A stretch of DNA of 64,000 bases from JBGLNJ01 sp041300525 (GTDB lineage Bacteria; Chloroflexota; Anaerolineae; Fen-1058), in contig JBGLNJ010000001.1 in assembly GCA_041300525.1 (NCBI GenBank), positions 4,960,001-5,024,000 on the forward strand, in the 5' to 3' direction. The translations under genes and the position numbers were made by a program. The notes below the pieces were generated by a model that was given only the letters and a program-made list of their open reading frames with translations, made no database searches and was not told the origin of the DNA. Positions 1 through 9,504 of the stretch are shown here, one piece after another. Position 1 is the first letter of the stretch. Each line of letters starts with the position of its first letter.

Positions 1-1
1 C

Positions 2-500
2 AAGGCGGAAAACGTCGTTGTCGTGCCGGGCGGCAAGCCGATCATGTTCTATACAATCATGGCGCTGGTCAATCCGGGCGACGAGGTGATCTATCCCAAC
101 CCCAGCTTTCCGATCTATGAGAGCATGATCAATTTCATGGAAGGCGTGCCCGTGCCGCTGCCGCTGCGCGAGGAGCGCGAATTTAGCTTCGATATTGACG
201 AGTTCGAGAGCCTGGTCACGCAAAAAACCAAGCTCATCATCATCAACTCGCCCGGCAATCCGTGCGGCGGCGTGATGACCAAGACCAACATCGAAGCCGT
301 GGCCGAGATGGCGCTCAAGCACGACTGCTACGTGCTGGCCGATGAAATCTATTCGCGCATGATCTACGACGGCGAGCACTTTAGCATTACCCAGTTGCCG
401 GGAATGCAGGAACGCACTATCATCCTGGATGGCTTTTCCAAAACGTATGCGATGACCGGCTGGCGCTTGGGCTATGGCGTGATGAACACCGACGCGGCGG
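2..500 (+). CDS. Class I/II aminotransferase, internal fragment
   Basis: PLP-dependent aminotransferase of the aspartate aminotransferase fold. The reading frame is open from base 2 (residues KAENVVVVPGGKP), so the N-terminus lies before the window. Visible motifs are the NSPGNPCGG loop, the LADEIYS stretch that carries the PLP-contacting Asp, and GFSKTYAMTGWRLGY, whose Lys forms the Schiff base with PLP. Homology ends after WRLGYGVMN, where a minus-strand luciferase-like gene begins, so the C-terminal small domain is missing. The likely reaction is amino-group transfer from an amino acid to a 2-oxoacid; the substrate cannot be told from this piece. Confidence 0.85.
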
Positions 501-1122
501 CCTCCATGTCTGCGCGGACCTGCTAGACCACAGCAGGGTTCGCCGTGCCGCCAATCTTGATTTCGGTGATGAACGGCAGGCAGGCGTGAATGGCCTTCGT
601 CCCCCACGCCCCAAGCAAGAAAGGCACTTCGGCCCGGTAGACGTTCCAGCGGAATGAAGCGCCGCCTGCCAGTTGAAAGACTTTTCCCCGATAAGGTTCA
701 GTGGAACGGCGCAAGAGATGGCGCACACACTCCAAGGCTTCACGCAAAGCCGTAACTGGATGCTGTGGCTCCAGACCGAGGAAATCCAGCCACGCTCCGC
801 GCGCCACGCCCAAATAGGCGCGGCCCTGAGAGGCTTCGTCAATCAGAGCAATGTTGCCCGCGATGTTGAGGGGATGGCACGTGAAGGGATTGACCGCCGC
901 CGGGCCGAGGCGCACCCGCTGGGTGGCGCGAGCCATCTCCAACAGCGGCAGCCAGGCGGGCTGATAGAGCATATCGTTGTAGACGGTGACGGCGTCAAAC
1001 TCATAGGTTTCTGCCAAAGCTGCCAGGGGGCCGTAGGCGGAGAGGGGTTTGTCGGTCTGGAAGGCGACGCTCACAGACTTGGTAGGGACTGAGACGGCCG
1101 AGTTGGTATTCATATTATCCAT
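500..1122 (-). pseudogene. LLM-class flavin-dependent oxidoreductase, C-terminally cut and with an in-frame amber codon
   Basis: Luciferase-like TIM-barrel monooxygenase of the F420/FMN-dependent family. Starting at the Met at 1122, the protein shows SVAFQTDKPL, TVYNDMLYQPAW, the RLGPAAVNPFTCHPL strand and EIKIGGTANPAVV, all typical of this family; about 330 residues would be usual. The codon after NPAVV is TAG (523-525). The same frame then continues QVRADMEAAA, which still reads like the family, up to the join near base 500. So there is an internal amber codon plus a truncation. No clear ribosome binding site precedes 1122, and a Met three codons downstream is an alternative start. Confidence 0.7.
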
Positions 1123-1313
1123 TGTGATGAAAAAGTCGGAGTTATGCGCCACAAGCGGGCTAACGCTTCTTCGATGACCATTCGATGTATTCGAGGACAT
1201 TCGCAGTATAAACCTGAATCAATCGCCTGTCAAAAAAATGAGAATACCGCCACAAACCGAACGGGCCGCAGGGCCAGCGTGATGTGGCATGAACAAGCCA
1301 GGATTTCAGATCG

Positions 1314-1342
1314 TTGATAGTCTGGCAACCATGTGGTACAAT
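1314..1342 (+). promoter_or_regulatory. Sigma-70-like promoter upstream of membrane protein
   Basis: TTGATA at 1314-1319 and TACAAT at 1337-1342 are separated by 17 bases. The element lies about 60 bases before the chosen start (1403) of the next plus-strand gene. This argues against the longer reading that would start at 1289, upstream of the promoter. The rest of 1123-1402 holds no further gene that I can see. Confidence 0.55.
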
Positions 1343-1402
1343 CGTCCCACCGATTACTCGGTCAATCAAATGGTCGAAGGGTCACCCGGTTACCTTGCTC
1401 TT

Positions 1403-2284
1403 ATGAATGATAACACTCCAGAAATCGGTCAGCTTGTGCGCTTGGACGTGACGCTACGCTCCTCCGGCCTGTGGCTGGGGCCTATCTGGGCCATCGTCTG
1501 CGGCATCGTCGCCTCCGGCGGTTGGAAGTGGGGCTGGCCCTCGTTGCTGCAAGCCGCGCTCTTGTTCTTCCTGGTGGATGGAGCCTGGGCCACGTTGTGG
1601 GCGGCTGCCGTCGAAACCGATTGGGCCACGCCGTCCGCTCGATGGGGACAGTCCCCCCTCAATCCACCGAGCGCGCTGCCTTACGCGCAACCGAATACGC
1701 CCGGCGATCGCCTTCAGCGATGGATCGCCCACACGAATCAATGGTGGCACGAACATCTCCGCCCGTCCGCTGGCTCGGCGATGTCCACGATCATTTTGTG
1801 TGTGGCGCTGGGCGCGGCGCTTTCGGCAGTGCTGGGTTGGCCGGCCATTGCGCTTTCGGCTGCGGCTGCGGCGATGGTGCAGTTGGGCATCATCGTGGGG
1901 CGCGGGCGAGGGCGACCGGTACCCGCGCTTAAAGCGACGCTCGACATCGGCCTGGCCTGGCTGCTGGCGCACGCCCTCTTTGCGCCGTTGACGCTCGCCT
2001 CGGCACTCCTGGCCGTTGCATTTGCCGCCGCGTATGCCGCCGGGTTGGCCCTCATCGAGGGCGGGCGACGGGCGACGGTGTGGAACGCAGCGCAATTTGC
2101 GGTGGCCGGGCTACTGGTGCTGATGCGTGTGCCCGTCGCGGGCCTGGCCGTCTTTTTGACCGTCATCCCGCAATTGCTGCTGGAACCCGATCTACGGCGA
2201 GGCGCAGGCGGTGTGTGGTTTGCCCGCAGCACACAAGCCTGGCTCATGCTGGGCATGCTCATCGCCTCTGCCGCAATCTCGTAA
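1403..2284 (+). CDS. Polytopic membrane protein of unknown function
   Basis: About 293 residues starting MNDNTPEIGQLVRLDVTL. This start is preferred because a good promoter lies between it and the longer in-frame start at 1289. I count about seven to eight hydrophobic segments, beginning with GLWLGPIWAIVCGIVASGG, with a hydrophilic loop near residues 75-120. Alanine- and leucine-rich helices fill the C-terminal half. No catalytic motif is visible, and a prenyltransferase-like or generic Chloroflexota membrane protein are only guesses. The stop is followed at once by a palindromic repeat. Confidence 0.6.
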   Translation: MNDNTPEIGQLVRLDVTLRSSGLWLGPIWAIVCGIVASGGWKWGWPSLLQAALLFFLVDGAWATLWAAAVETDWATPSARWGQSPLNPPSALPYAQPNTPGDRLQRWIAHTNQWWHEHLRPSAGSAMSTIILCVALGAALSAVLGWPAIALSAAAAAMVQLGIIVGRGRGRPVPALKATLDIGLAWLLAHALFAPLTLASALLAVAFAAAYAAGLALIEGGRRATVWNAAQFAVAGLLVLMRVPVAGLAVFLTVIPQLLLEPDLRRGAGGVWFARSTQAWLMLGMLIASAAIS

Positions 2285-2285
2285 A

Positions 2286-2347
2286 GCCGCTATTGGGATA
2301 GCGGCCTATATGCCAATATAGTGAGGCCGCTATCCCAATAGCGGCCT
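2286..2347. repeat. Paired palindromes, GCCGCTAT family
   Basis: Two copies of a palindromic unit stand side by side: GCCGCTATTGGGATAGCGGC (2286-2305) and its reversed form at 2324-2347. Each is followed by the direct repeat CCTATATGCC. A related 26-bp palindrome lies at 41445-41470. The start codon assigned to the next gene (2350) sits inside the second CCTATATGCC copy. Confidence 0.75.
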
Positions 2348-2349
2348 AT

Positions 2350-3198
2350 ATGCCGATGATACTCGCGCTCATCCTCGTCGTGGTTGCGTTCATCGCGGCC
2401 CTCGCTTACTGGGAATTTGTCGTCGCTGAAGGCGTACATCTGGGGCCGCGCATTGTCATTCTCCTCTACGATCTGGTCAGCCGCCGCTACGATAGCATCA
2501 AACAGTTCGACTCGACTTTCGAAGAACTATTTCTGAGCGATCCGCTGGTCTTTGCTCTGCGCGATGTGCGCGCGCCGTTCGTGTTGGACGTGGCGACGGG
2601 CACAGGCCGCCTGCCCCGCTCCTTGTTGGCGCAGGCTGGCTTTCGCGGACGCGTGATCGGGCTGGACGGCTCACGGCGCATGTTGGCCCAGGCCGCGCGC
2701 ACGGCGCAGAGCACAGGCGGCATGGCCGAGCGACTGACGTTCATCTGGCAAGACGCCGGCCAACTGCCCTTCGACGACGACACTTTCGACGCGGTGACGT
2801 GCCTGGAGGCGCTGGAATTCATGCCGGACACACGACGAGCGATCCGCGAACTCGTCCGCGTGTTGCGGCCAGGCAGCGTGGCGCTGTTGACCAACCGTGT
2901 CGGCCCGTGGCGCAAGTTCTTGCCCGGCCACACGCAGACTCCGCCGGCGTTTGAAGCGCTGCTGGGTTCGCTGGGCCTGGAGCAAATCAAGACGCAAGCC
3001 TGGCAACTGGAATATGACTTGGTGTGGGCAGTCAAACCCGGCAAGGGGATGAGTGAAGCGGCCCGAGCACTACCGGACATTCTACGCTGCCCGCGCTGCA
3101 AAGGAAATCTGGCATCCGGTGATACATCGCTTGTCTGCGGCGCGTGCAATCGAGTGTATCCCATCGCGCCGGATGGCGTGATCGAGATGATGCGATAG
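2350..3198 (+). CDS. Membrane-anchored class I SAM methyltransferase with Trm112-like tail
   Basis: 282 residues. An N-terminal hydrophobic helix (about residues 3-22) is followed by a Rossmann methyltransferase domain: motif I VLDVATGTGRL, an acidic residue in IGLDGS, and the post-I/IV region DAVTCLEALEFMPD. The C-terminus is a small zinc-ribbon-like module, CPRCKG then CGACNRVYPI, ending DGVIEMM, as in Trm112/YcaR-like proteins. The substrate is unknown; a small molecule or lipid is plausible given the membrane anchor. An alternative start is the Met at 2356. A minus-strand isomerase fragment is joined immediately after the stop. Confidence 0.75.
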   Translation: MPMILALILVVVAFIAALAYWEFVVAEGVHLGPRIVILLYDLVSRRYDSIKQFDSTFEELFLSDPLVFALRDVRAPFVLDVATGTGRLPRSLLAQAGFRGRVIGLDGSRRMLAQAARTAQSTGGMAERLTFIWQDAGQLPFDDDTFDAVTCLEALEFMPDTRRAIRELVRVLRPGSVALLTNRVGPWRKFLPGHTQTPPAFEALLGSLGLEQIKTQAWQLEYDLVWAVKPGKGMSEAARALPDILRCPRCKGNLASGDTSLVCGACNRVYPIAPDGVIEMMR

Positions 3199-3620
3199 CT
3201 TTCTTGCAACGCCGCATAGTCGCGTTCCAGCCGGCGGCGATACGCGCTGACCCAGCCCAGATCCGGCGCGGGCAGCAAGAACGATTTCCTGGCGACCTGC
3301 ACGAACATCAGGCCAAAGCGCAGCGGCAGGTGCAGCACGACGACATGAGCGCCCAACGCTTGCGCCAGCTTGACCGTCTCCTGAATTCGTCCCGGCTCGT
3401 CCAGCGGCCAGCCGGGCACGGAAGCCACAAAGGGAGTATGAACTGCTGCGATGGGCAAGCGAAATCGTTCACACAACCGCCGCACGTAATCCGGCTGGCG
3501 CGTGTCCCAACGCTGATCCACCATCAGTTCGATGCCGTCAAACCCGGCTCGCGCGGCAAATTCAAAGCACCGCTCGATGCCATAGGACCAAAGAGAACCC
3601 GTCGAGAAAATGAACTCCAT
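3198..3620 (-). CDS. Sugar phosphate isomerase/epimerase (xylose isomerase-like TIM barrel), N-terminal fragment
   Basis: The N-terminal 140 or so residues are clear: MEFIFSTGSLWSYGIERCF, then ARAGFDGIELMVD, LPIAAVHTPF and AHVVVLHLP. These are the first strands of an AP-endonuclease-2/xylose isomerase barrel, with Glu and His at metal-site positions. The frame stays open beyond 3198, but from there it is only the antisense of the methyltransferase, so about half the usual 270-280 residues are lost. GGGAGG precedes the start. It is the third gene of a minus-strand set with the nucleotidyltransferase (40 bases upstream) and GHMP kinase. Confidence 0.75.
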
Positions 3621-3660
3621 TGCGCGGCCTCCCGCCGCCGTCGGCAGTCAACGGTCGCTC

Positions 3661-4614
3661 TTATGACACCACTTGATCCGCCACCGTCGCTCCATCCGGC
3701 ACCACGGACTCGCTCAAGAGGACGGCGTTGCGGATGGTCACGCCATCGCCGATGCGGCACTCGCGCTCGATGTAGACGTTGGGGCCGATGACACAATTCG
3801 CGCCGATGACGGTTCCGCTTTCGATGCGCAGCGGCGTGACAAGCTGCGTGCCTGGCCCAACAGTCTGCGGCGTGATCTGCGGGCGGTCGTTGCCGCTCGT
3901 CAAATAGTGTTGGTTGATCGCCAGCAGGTCGGCGGTGTTGGTCAGTGTGAGCCGCCGCTTGCACATCACGCTGCCCACATGCCCTTCGCGCTCGACGAGC
4001 ATCTGGATCGCGTCTTGCAGCTCATATTCGCCGCGCGGCGAGGGGCGCACTTGCAGCACGTAATCCAGGATGCGCGGCGAAAAACAGTACAGCGGCAGGC
4101 TGGAAACATTGGACGGAGCTTCTTTCGGCTGCGGCTTTTCGACGATGCGCTTGACCCACGGCCCTTCCATCTCTACAATGCCGACGCTGCCGATGCGATC
4201 CGGCTCGACGGGCATCAGAGTCAATAACGCATTAGGCTTTGACGGCCATTGCCAGGCGTCTATCATCCGCCCCACGTGCTCTGCCGAGACAATATTATCG
4301 CACGCCGAGAGGATGAAATCGCCGGCGATGAGCGGTACGGCGCAAGCCAGCGCATTCGCCATGCCGAGCCGCTGCGGCTGGTACACAAAGCGCACCTCCG
4401 CCTTGATATCCGACTCGCGGCGAAAGTAATGCGTGATGTAGCGGTCGTCGGGGCTGACGACGAGGATGAAATCTTCCACGCCGTTGGCGGCCAAGTCGAG
4501 CATCACCCGTTCGACCATCGGCTTTCCCAGGATCGGCAGCATGGCCTTGGAGCGCCTGAGCGTAATGTGTTGCAGGCGCGAGCCTTTGCCCGCCGCCAGA
4601 ATGACGCCTTGCAT
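3661..4614 (-). CDS. Sugar-1-phosphate nucleotidyltransferase with left-handed beta-helix tail
   Basis: 317 residues, complete. The N-terminus MQGVILAAGKGSRL is the nucleotide-binding signature of NTP transferases; KAMLPILGKPMVE, QPQRLGMANALACA, the metal-binding LSACDN and IVEKP follow. Residues 250-317 are hexapeptide-repeat-like (TVIGANCVIGPNVYIERECRIGDGV), as in GlmU/RmlA-like bifunctional enzymes. It probably makes an NDP-sugar from a sugar 1-phosphate. GGAGG lies before the start. The kinase upstream could supply the phosphosugar; the specific sugar is not determined. Confidence 0.85.
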   Translation of the reverse strand: MQGVILAAGKGSRLQHITLRRSKAMLPILGKPMVERVMLDLAANGVEDFILVVSPDDRYITHYFRRESDIKAEVRFVYQPQRLGMANALACAVPLIAGDFILSACDNIVSAEHVGRMIDAWQWPSKPNALLTLMPVEPDRIGSVGIVEMEGPWVKRIVEKPQPKEAPSNVSSLPLYCFSPRILDYVLQVRPSPRGEYELQDAIQMLVEREGHVGSVMCKRRLTLTNTADLLAINQHYLTSGNDRPQITPQTVGPGTQLVTPLRIESGTVIGANCVIGPNVYIERECRIGDGVTIRNAVLLSESVVPDGATVADQVVS

Positions 4615-4713
4615 GATTCACCTCCGCGGATGGGCAGAGCGGCGCGCTTTGCGCCAGGCCGCCTGCCCTGCATAGGGATGCGGGGAATAAAAAAGCGAGA
4701 ACGATACCCGGCT

Positions 4714-5844
4714 TTATTCTGCCTGCACCTTCAAGCCCTGCCGCGAGATGTGCAGGCGATAGACCTGCGCGGACGTGAGGCCCGCTTCCATAGCCGTCCG
4801 CTTCCAAATCTCCATGAGCTGCTCTTCCTGGCCGGGCCTGACGAGCGCAAAAACCGATCCGCCGCCGCCTGCCCCGGTCAGCTTGGCGCCCAACGCGCCG
4901 TTCTTGAGGGCGGTCTCGATGCAGAGATTATTGGCCCAGCCGGCGCCGTCGCCAAAGCCGCAATAAGCCATCATGTCGTTAACCAGGCGATGGTTCTGGT
5001 TCATCAACACGCCAAAAGCCTCCCAGTCGCGTTCTAGCAGCGCGATCTTGCCGCGCCAGGCCGTCTCCCACGCGCTCGACATGTAGCGCACCATTCGCGG
5101 CATGGCGCCGCGCGCGTCGTACCATTCGGCGTGCTCCTGCAAGTAACGCGGGCGCATCCGGCCGTGTACGTCGCCGGAATCGCGCACCACGCCGGTGGAG
5201 ATGGCGACGAGCGGCAGGTCGTCCACCCAGGCATCCAGGCGCTCATAAGTGGCATAGGGTTCTTGGCAAATGTTGCGATGGTGCAGCTTGCCCCGGTAAT
5301 CCACGTAAGCGATGCCGCCAAAGAGCGGCACGTACCGGTCGGCAAAGCCGCACGTGATGCCCAATTCTTTGGCCTCGACCCGCTGCGTCAATTCGGCCAG
5401 GACATAGTCGTTGTGCGCGCGGCGATCCAGATCATAAGATTCGCGCAGACCCGCCAACGCCAGCAGGACAAACAGCGACGATCCGCCCAGGCCGCTCTGG
5501 CGCGGCACGTCCGTCCAGGTGGCGATACGCACGCCGCGCTGCTCGAACTTTGTCCGGAATTCGGGGCTGTGCCGATACAGCCGGTTAACCGCGCCCTTGA
5601 GCAAATCCAGCTCACCGTCGTATGGCAGGGGCAGCGGATCGCGCGGAAACTCGCGGCGCAGATCGCTGACCCAATCGCCGTTGTTCCGGCGCAGCGATTC
5701 CAGGCTCAATTCCTGGGCCGGTTCGATCATCGCGCCTGCGCGGATGTCCACCGCCGCCGAGATCGTGGCGAAATCGCCCTCGTTCGCGTCGGACGGATTG
5801 CCCAAGATGTTGATGCGGGCTGGGATGCTAAGGGTGTAGCGCAT
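4714..5844 (-). CDS. GHMP-family sugar kinase
   Basis: 376 residues from the Met at 5844, which has GGAG eight bases upstream. The frame is open further upstream, but that part is antisense of ileS. Motifs: MRYTLSIPARINILGNPSD (substrate motif 1), the ATP-binding glycine-rich RQSGLGGSSLF, and the C-terminal GAKLTGAGGGGSVFAL motif 3. Length and motifs fit glucuronokinase, arabinokinase or heptose-7-phosphate kinase types, which phosphorylate a sugar with ATP. It heads a three-gene minus-strand set with a nucleotidyltransferase and a TIM-barrel isomerase, so a nucleotide-sugar route is likely. Confidence 0.85.
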   Translation of the reverse strand: MRYTLSIPARINILGNPSDANEGDFATISAAVDIRAGAMIEPAQELSLESLRRNNGDWVSDLRREFPRDPLPLPYDGELDLLKGAVNRLYRHSPEFRTKFEQRGVRIATWTDVPRQSGLGGSSLFVLLALAGLRESYDLDRRAHNDYVLAELTQRVEAKELGITCGFADRYVPLFGGIAYVDYRGKLHHRNICQEPYATYERLDAWVDDLPLVAISTGVVRDSGDVHGRMRPRYLQEHAEWYDARGAMPRMVRYMSSAWETAWRGKIALLERDWEAFGVLMNQNHRLVNDMMAYCGFGDGAGWANNLCIETALKNGALGAKLTGAGGGGSVFALVRPGQEEQLMEIWKRTAMEAGLTSAQVYRLHISRQGLKVQAE

Positions 5845-5902
5845 GTGGTCTCCGTGATGCGTACTGTGTGATTGCGTGATTGGCGATATGCGATCAAGCA
5901 GC

Positions 5903-7203
5903 TCGTGGACGTGATGCGCTGGGCCTATTGCTGCCAGCGGCCCGAATCGGACATGCTGTTCGGCTATCACACGATGGATCAAGTGCGGCGGCGCTTCTTG
6001 ATCCCGCTGTGGAACGTCTACTCGTTCTTTGTGATGTACGCCAACGTGGACGGCTGGACGCCGACGGAGGGCCGCCCCGGCACATTCAACGTATTGGATC
6101 GCTGGATCATGGCGCAGCTTTCGGAACTCGTCGCCGAGGTGACAGCGGCGCTGGACGATTACGACGCTCTGCGCGCGACCAAAGCGGTCGAGCCATTCCT
6201 GGATGACTTGAGCAACTGGTATGTGCGCCGCAGCCGCCGCCGCTTTTGGAAATCGGAAGCCGACGCGGACAAAAACGCGGCCTACAGCACGCTCTACACC
6301 GTGCTGACCGCGCTCACTCGCGTGCTCGCGCCGATGACGCCGTTCGTCACCGAGGTGATGTATCAAAACCTGGCGCGCAGCGCCTATCCCAATGCGCCGG
6401 AAAGCGTTCACCTGGCGGATTGGCCCAAGGGCGAGCCGCTCCCGGAAAGCGACCGCACGTTGCTGGCCGACATGGCCGCCGCGCGGCAGGTCGTGGCGTT
6501 GGGCCATGCGTTGCGGGCCGCGTCCGGCATCAAGGTGCGCCAGCCGTTGGGGCGGACCTTCGTGGTGGCGGAGCCAACGCAAAAAGCCGGCATCGCGCGC
6601 CTGTCCGACATCGTGGCCGACGAGTTGAACGTCAAGGCCGTCGAGTTTGCCGAGCGCGAACAAGACCTGGTGAGTTACAAGCTGCTGCCCGATAATCGCG
6701 TGCTGGGCAAAAAGTTTGGCAAGCAGTTCCCGGCGGTGCGCGCGGCGCTCAATGCACTTGAGCCGTATGCCGCCGTTCACGCGTTGCGCGCGGGGCAATC
6801 GCTCACGCTCAACGTGGACGGTCAGCCCATCACGCTCGCGCCGGAAGAGGTGCTCGTCCAGGCGCAGCCGCACGAAGGCTTTGCCGTACAAGCCGAGGGT
6901 GGCGTAGTCGTAGCTCTCGACACACGCCTGACGCCCGAGTTAGCCGCCGAGGGGCAGGTGCGCGAAATTGTGCGTCACATTCAAACGCTGCGCAAGGACG
7001 CGGGCTTTGAGCTTTCGGATCGCATCGAGACGAGCTATCAAGCGACGGGAGAGGTAGCGCAGGCAATCGTCACGTGGGCTGATTACATCAAAGCCGAAAC
7101 GCTCAGCGTGGCGCTTGAACCCAGCGATGCGCCGGCCGGGGCCAAGTCCGAGTCGTTCAAGCTGGATGGTCAACCGGTGACGTTGGCGGTGAAGCGAGTG
7201 TAA
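5903..7203 (+). CDS. ileS: Isoleucyl-tRNA synthetase, C-terminal fragment
   Basis: About 430 of some 1050 residues. It begins at DVMRWAYCCQRPESDMLFG, where class I catalytic-core homology resumes, and continues through the anticodon-binding helical domain (TFNVLDRWIMAQL, NWYVRRSRRRFWKS, LAPMTPFVTEVMYQNL). The C-terminal region typical of the long IleS form follows (GIKVRQPLG, LGKKFGKQF, VREIVRHIQTLRKDAGF). The HIGH and KMSKS motifs, needed for activity, are absent because the gene is joined to unrelated sequence near 5903. It would not be functional if the join were real. Confidence 0.9.
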
Positions 7204-7225
7204 TGTCGAACCCCCTAAAGAGGGA

Positions 7226-7386
7226 GATTGACGAATGACGAATGATGGCAAGGGGGAGATTTGAACCTTGCGAAGGTTTCCGCTCATTACGCAGCGAACT
7301 TGAACTAAACCTTCGCAAGGGTCTTTTCCCAAACGAATGTGATTCAGTAATCCACGAGGGCGCAGAGTTGATTCTCTGCGCCCTCT
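7226..7386. repeat. Intergenic repeats: heptamers, CTTGCGAAGG inverted pair, GC hairpin
   Basis: Between ileS and the next gene are three structures. GATTGAC, GAATGAC, GAATGAT are three consecutive heptamers (7226-7246). An inverted pair, AACCTTGCGAAGGTT (7264-7278) and AAACCTTCGCAAGGG (about 7307-7321), recurs at 50078-50134. A perfect hairpin GAGGGCGCAGAG / CTCTGCGCCCTC lies near 7356-7385 and could act as a terminator, although it lacks a T run. Confidence 0.6.
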
Positions 7387-7417
7387 GCATTAGGGGATAA
7401 ATTCCAAAGGAACGGTT

Positions 7418-7446
7418 TTGACATTCTGTTGCAGGTGCGCTATATT
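7418..7446 (+). promoter_or_regulatory. Strong sigma-70-like promoter
   Basis: Consensus TTGACA (7418-7423), a 17-base spacer, then TATATT (7441-7446). It lies 42 bases before the start of the following gene, one of the best-matched promoters in the window. Confidence 0.65.
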
Positions 7447-7487
7447 CCATTCCACATGAACCAAGCCGCTGGAAAGGGGAGAAATCG

Positions 7488-8607
7488 TTGGATCGCCGCG
7501 TGCCATCTCCAACAAACGACTCGATTGACCTGTACATTCGCACCTACTATTCGCTGCTGCGCTCCAGCGGCGAGGTCCAAGTGCGAAGCCTGGAAGAAAC
7601 TCATCGCACGATGGGATCCAGTTTACATGCCAGGGCCGACCATCCCGAGCCGGACATGGGCGCGTTCATCTACGTCGCCCAACGACTGCCAGCCTGCCTG
7701 GCGCAAACACGCCTGGTGCTATTGGGGCAGTCGCGCGAGGTGTTTGCCCGGCGCGGCTTTCCCGACGTGGAACAATGGGAGCCGGTCTCGGCGCCGGGCC
7801 GGCGCAGGCGCATGTTCTTTGATGGACAAGATCGGCTGGCCGCGTACATCGCCAGCGTATCGGACATTGACGATCTGATCCCACAATTGGTGACCTACGA
7901 GATCGAGTGGAACAAGCTGCACACACTCCTGGAGAGCGCGCACGCCATATCTGCCCTGGAGCAACACGATCTCGAGCGCACCCGGCAGGTATTGGAGCTT
8001 TCTGAGCATGATATGGCGCGCCTGGCCGGTCTGTGGCAGGGTGCGCTGTGGGACAACCTGCGCGCCATCGCCGAGGCGCGCAAAAGGATGGCGGTGCACC
8101 TGCTGGCCGGCTCGGCGAACGACTATCGCAAAGCCACGCGCGGTTGGTGGAACGCGGTATTGGAAAATGTGGCTGGCGTGAATTTGTGCGACCGGCCCGT
8201 GTACTTTGTGTCCAGCAACACACACAGTCTGGTCAATCTGTTGGTGGGTTACGCGCGGCAGCGCCAGGATGATTTGATCGCCGGGCTGGAACACGACGAC
8301 CCGGAAAATCTGCGCGATGAAATCAAGGCCGCGCAGACCGAAGGCGGCGCGCCGGGCCGGTTCGACAATCTGCTGTATTACCTGTTGCGCCAACACCTGC
8401 GCCGGCCCGGCCACGAGCGAGAGTTGCAGACCTGTCTGGATTTTGAGCGCCAACATGGCGCGAGATACCTGCGAGCGCAATCGTACCTGGATGTGGATGT
8501 CCAGGTGTTCGAGCTGAACCGTCTGGACCCGGCCCAGATTGATTCGCGCCTGTGCGTCTCCGCTGTCGAGCGGCTCAAGCATAGTCCCGCCGTGATCGTG
8601 AACATTG
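7488..8607 (+). CDS. Unknown conserved-looking protein, C-terminally truncated
   Basis: About 373 residues. The start is TTG at 7488, chosen because GGGGAG stands a few bases upstream and a good promoter precedes it; no ATG fits as well. The protein is charged and mostly helical (for example EHDLERTRQVLELSEHD is one of several Arg/Glu-rich stretches). A more hydrophobic core, PVYFVSSNTHSLVNLLVGYA, lies near residue 242. I do not recognise the family. Homology-like sequence ends at AVIVNIG near 8607, where an IS630 transposase fragment begins, so the C-terminus is lost. Confidence 0.55.
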
Positions 8608-8608
8608 G

Positions 8609-9430
8609 GCCTGCAGCTCGCCGCCTAAAGGAAGCGCGCGCTGGAGCTTGCGCTTGTTGGCCGATCGAGTTGTTCAGTTGCAGATTGTCGATTCCGTCTC
8701 TCATGAGACTATCCGCCAAGTCCTAAACGACAACGAACTCAAACCCTGGCTCAGGGAAGAGTGGTGCATTCCACCCAAGGCGAATGCCCACTTTGTGTAC
8801 CACATGGAAGACGTTCTGGATGTTTACAAACAGCCAGAAGATCCCAGATTTCCTTTGGTTTGTTTCGACGAGAGCCCTGAGCAGTTGGTGAGTGAAACGC
8901 GCCAAGCCCTGCCGACGAAGCCAGGCAAACCCGAGCGGTACGATTATGAGTATCGCCGCGAAGGAGTCGCCAATACGTTCATGTTCTTTGCGCCACTGCA
9001 GAATTGGCGCTATGTGAAGGTCACTGACCGCCGGACCAAAGCCGATTGGGCAGAGTGTATGCGCGAACTGGTCGATGTTCATTTCCCGACGGCCGAGCGC
9101 ATCCGGCTCGTTCAGGATCAGTTGAACACCCATAACCCGGCGTGCCTTTACGAGTTCTTCCCACCAGCGGAAGCAAAACGGATTCTGGACCGGTTGGACT
9201 TTCACTTTACACCCAAACATGGCAGCTGGCTCAACATGGCCGAGATCGAGTTGAGTGTGCTGAATCGGCAGTGCCTCGACCGATACATACCGGATAAAGC
9301 AACTCTGGCCCAGGAGACAGCGGCCTGGGCGACAAAGCGCAACAGCAAAGGTGCGACGGTCAATTGGCGATTCACAACAGTTGATGCTCGCATCAAGCTC
9401 AAGCGCCTCTACCCATCAATTGATGATTGA
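8609..9430 (+). pseudogene. IS630-family transposase, N-terminally truncated
   Basis: About 273 residues of the DDE catalytic part. It starts ACSSPPKGSARWSLRLLADR, which is internal in this family, so the N-terminal helix-turn-helix region (about 100 residues) is missing. Catalytic positions are visible: Asp in LVCFDESPEQL, Asp in LVQDQLNTHN and Glu in MAEIELSVLN. The C-terminus is intact (LKRLYPS). Neither end of the element is clear: the left part is replaced by the unknown protein, and the right side runs into an acyl-CoA dehydrogenase region. It cannot transpose by itself. Confidence 0.85.
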
Positions 9431-9504
9431 CAGACTACTAGCCCCGGCCGGCTATTCTCGAGACGGGGTTGCCAGGGCAGTGAAGCAGGAGGAGGCATCT
9501 GTTC

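Noticed and set aside
523..525. Pyrrolysine reading of the TAG in the luciferase-like gene
   Set aside because: No conserved functional residue is expected there and no pyl genes are seen; the codon lies next to a join.
2487..3197. C-terminal extension of the minus-strand TIM-barrel isomerase over the methyltransferase
   Set aside because: The sequence stops resembling the family at 3198 and is the antisense of a well-supported plus-strand methyltransferase.
5845..6891. Long minus-strand extension of the GHMP kinase frame (to 725 residues)
   Set aside because: It is the antisense of ileS with low-complexity His/Arg-rich sequence; the kinase has its own start and ribosome site at 5844.
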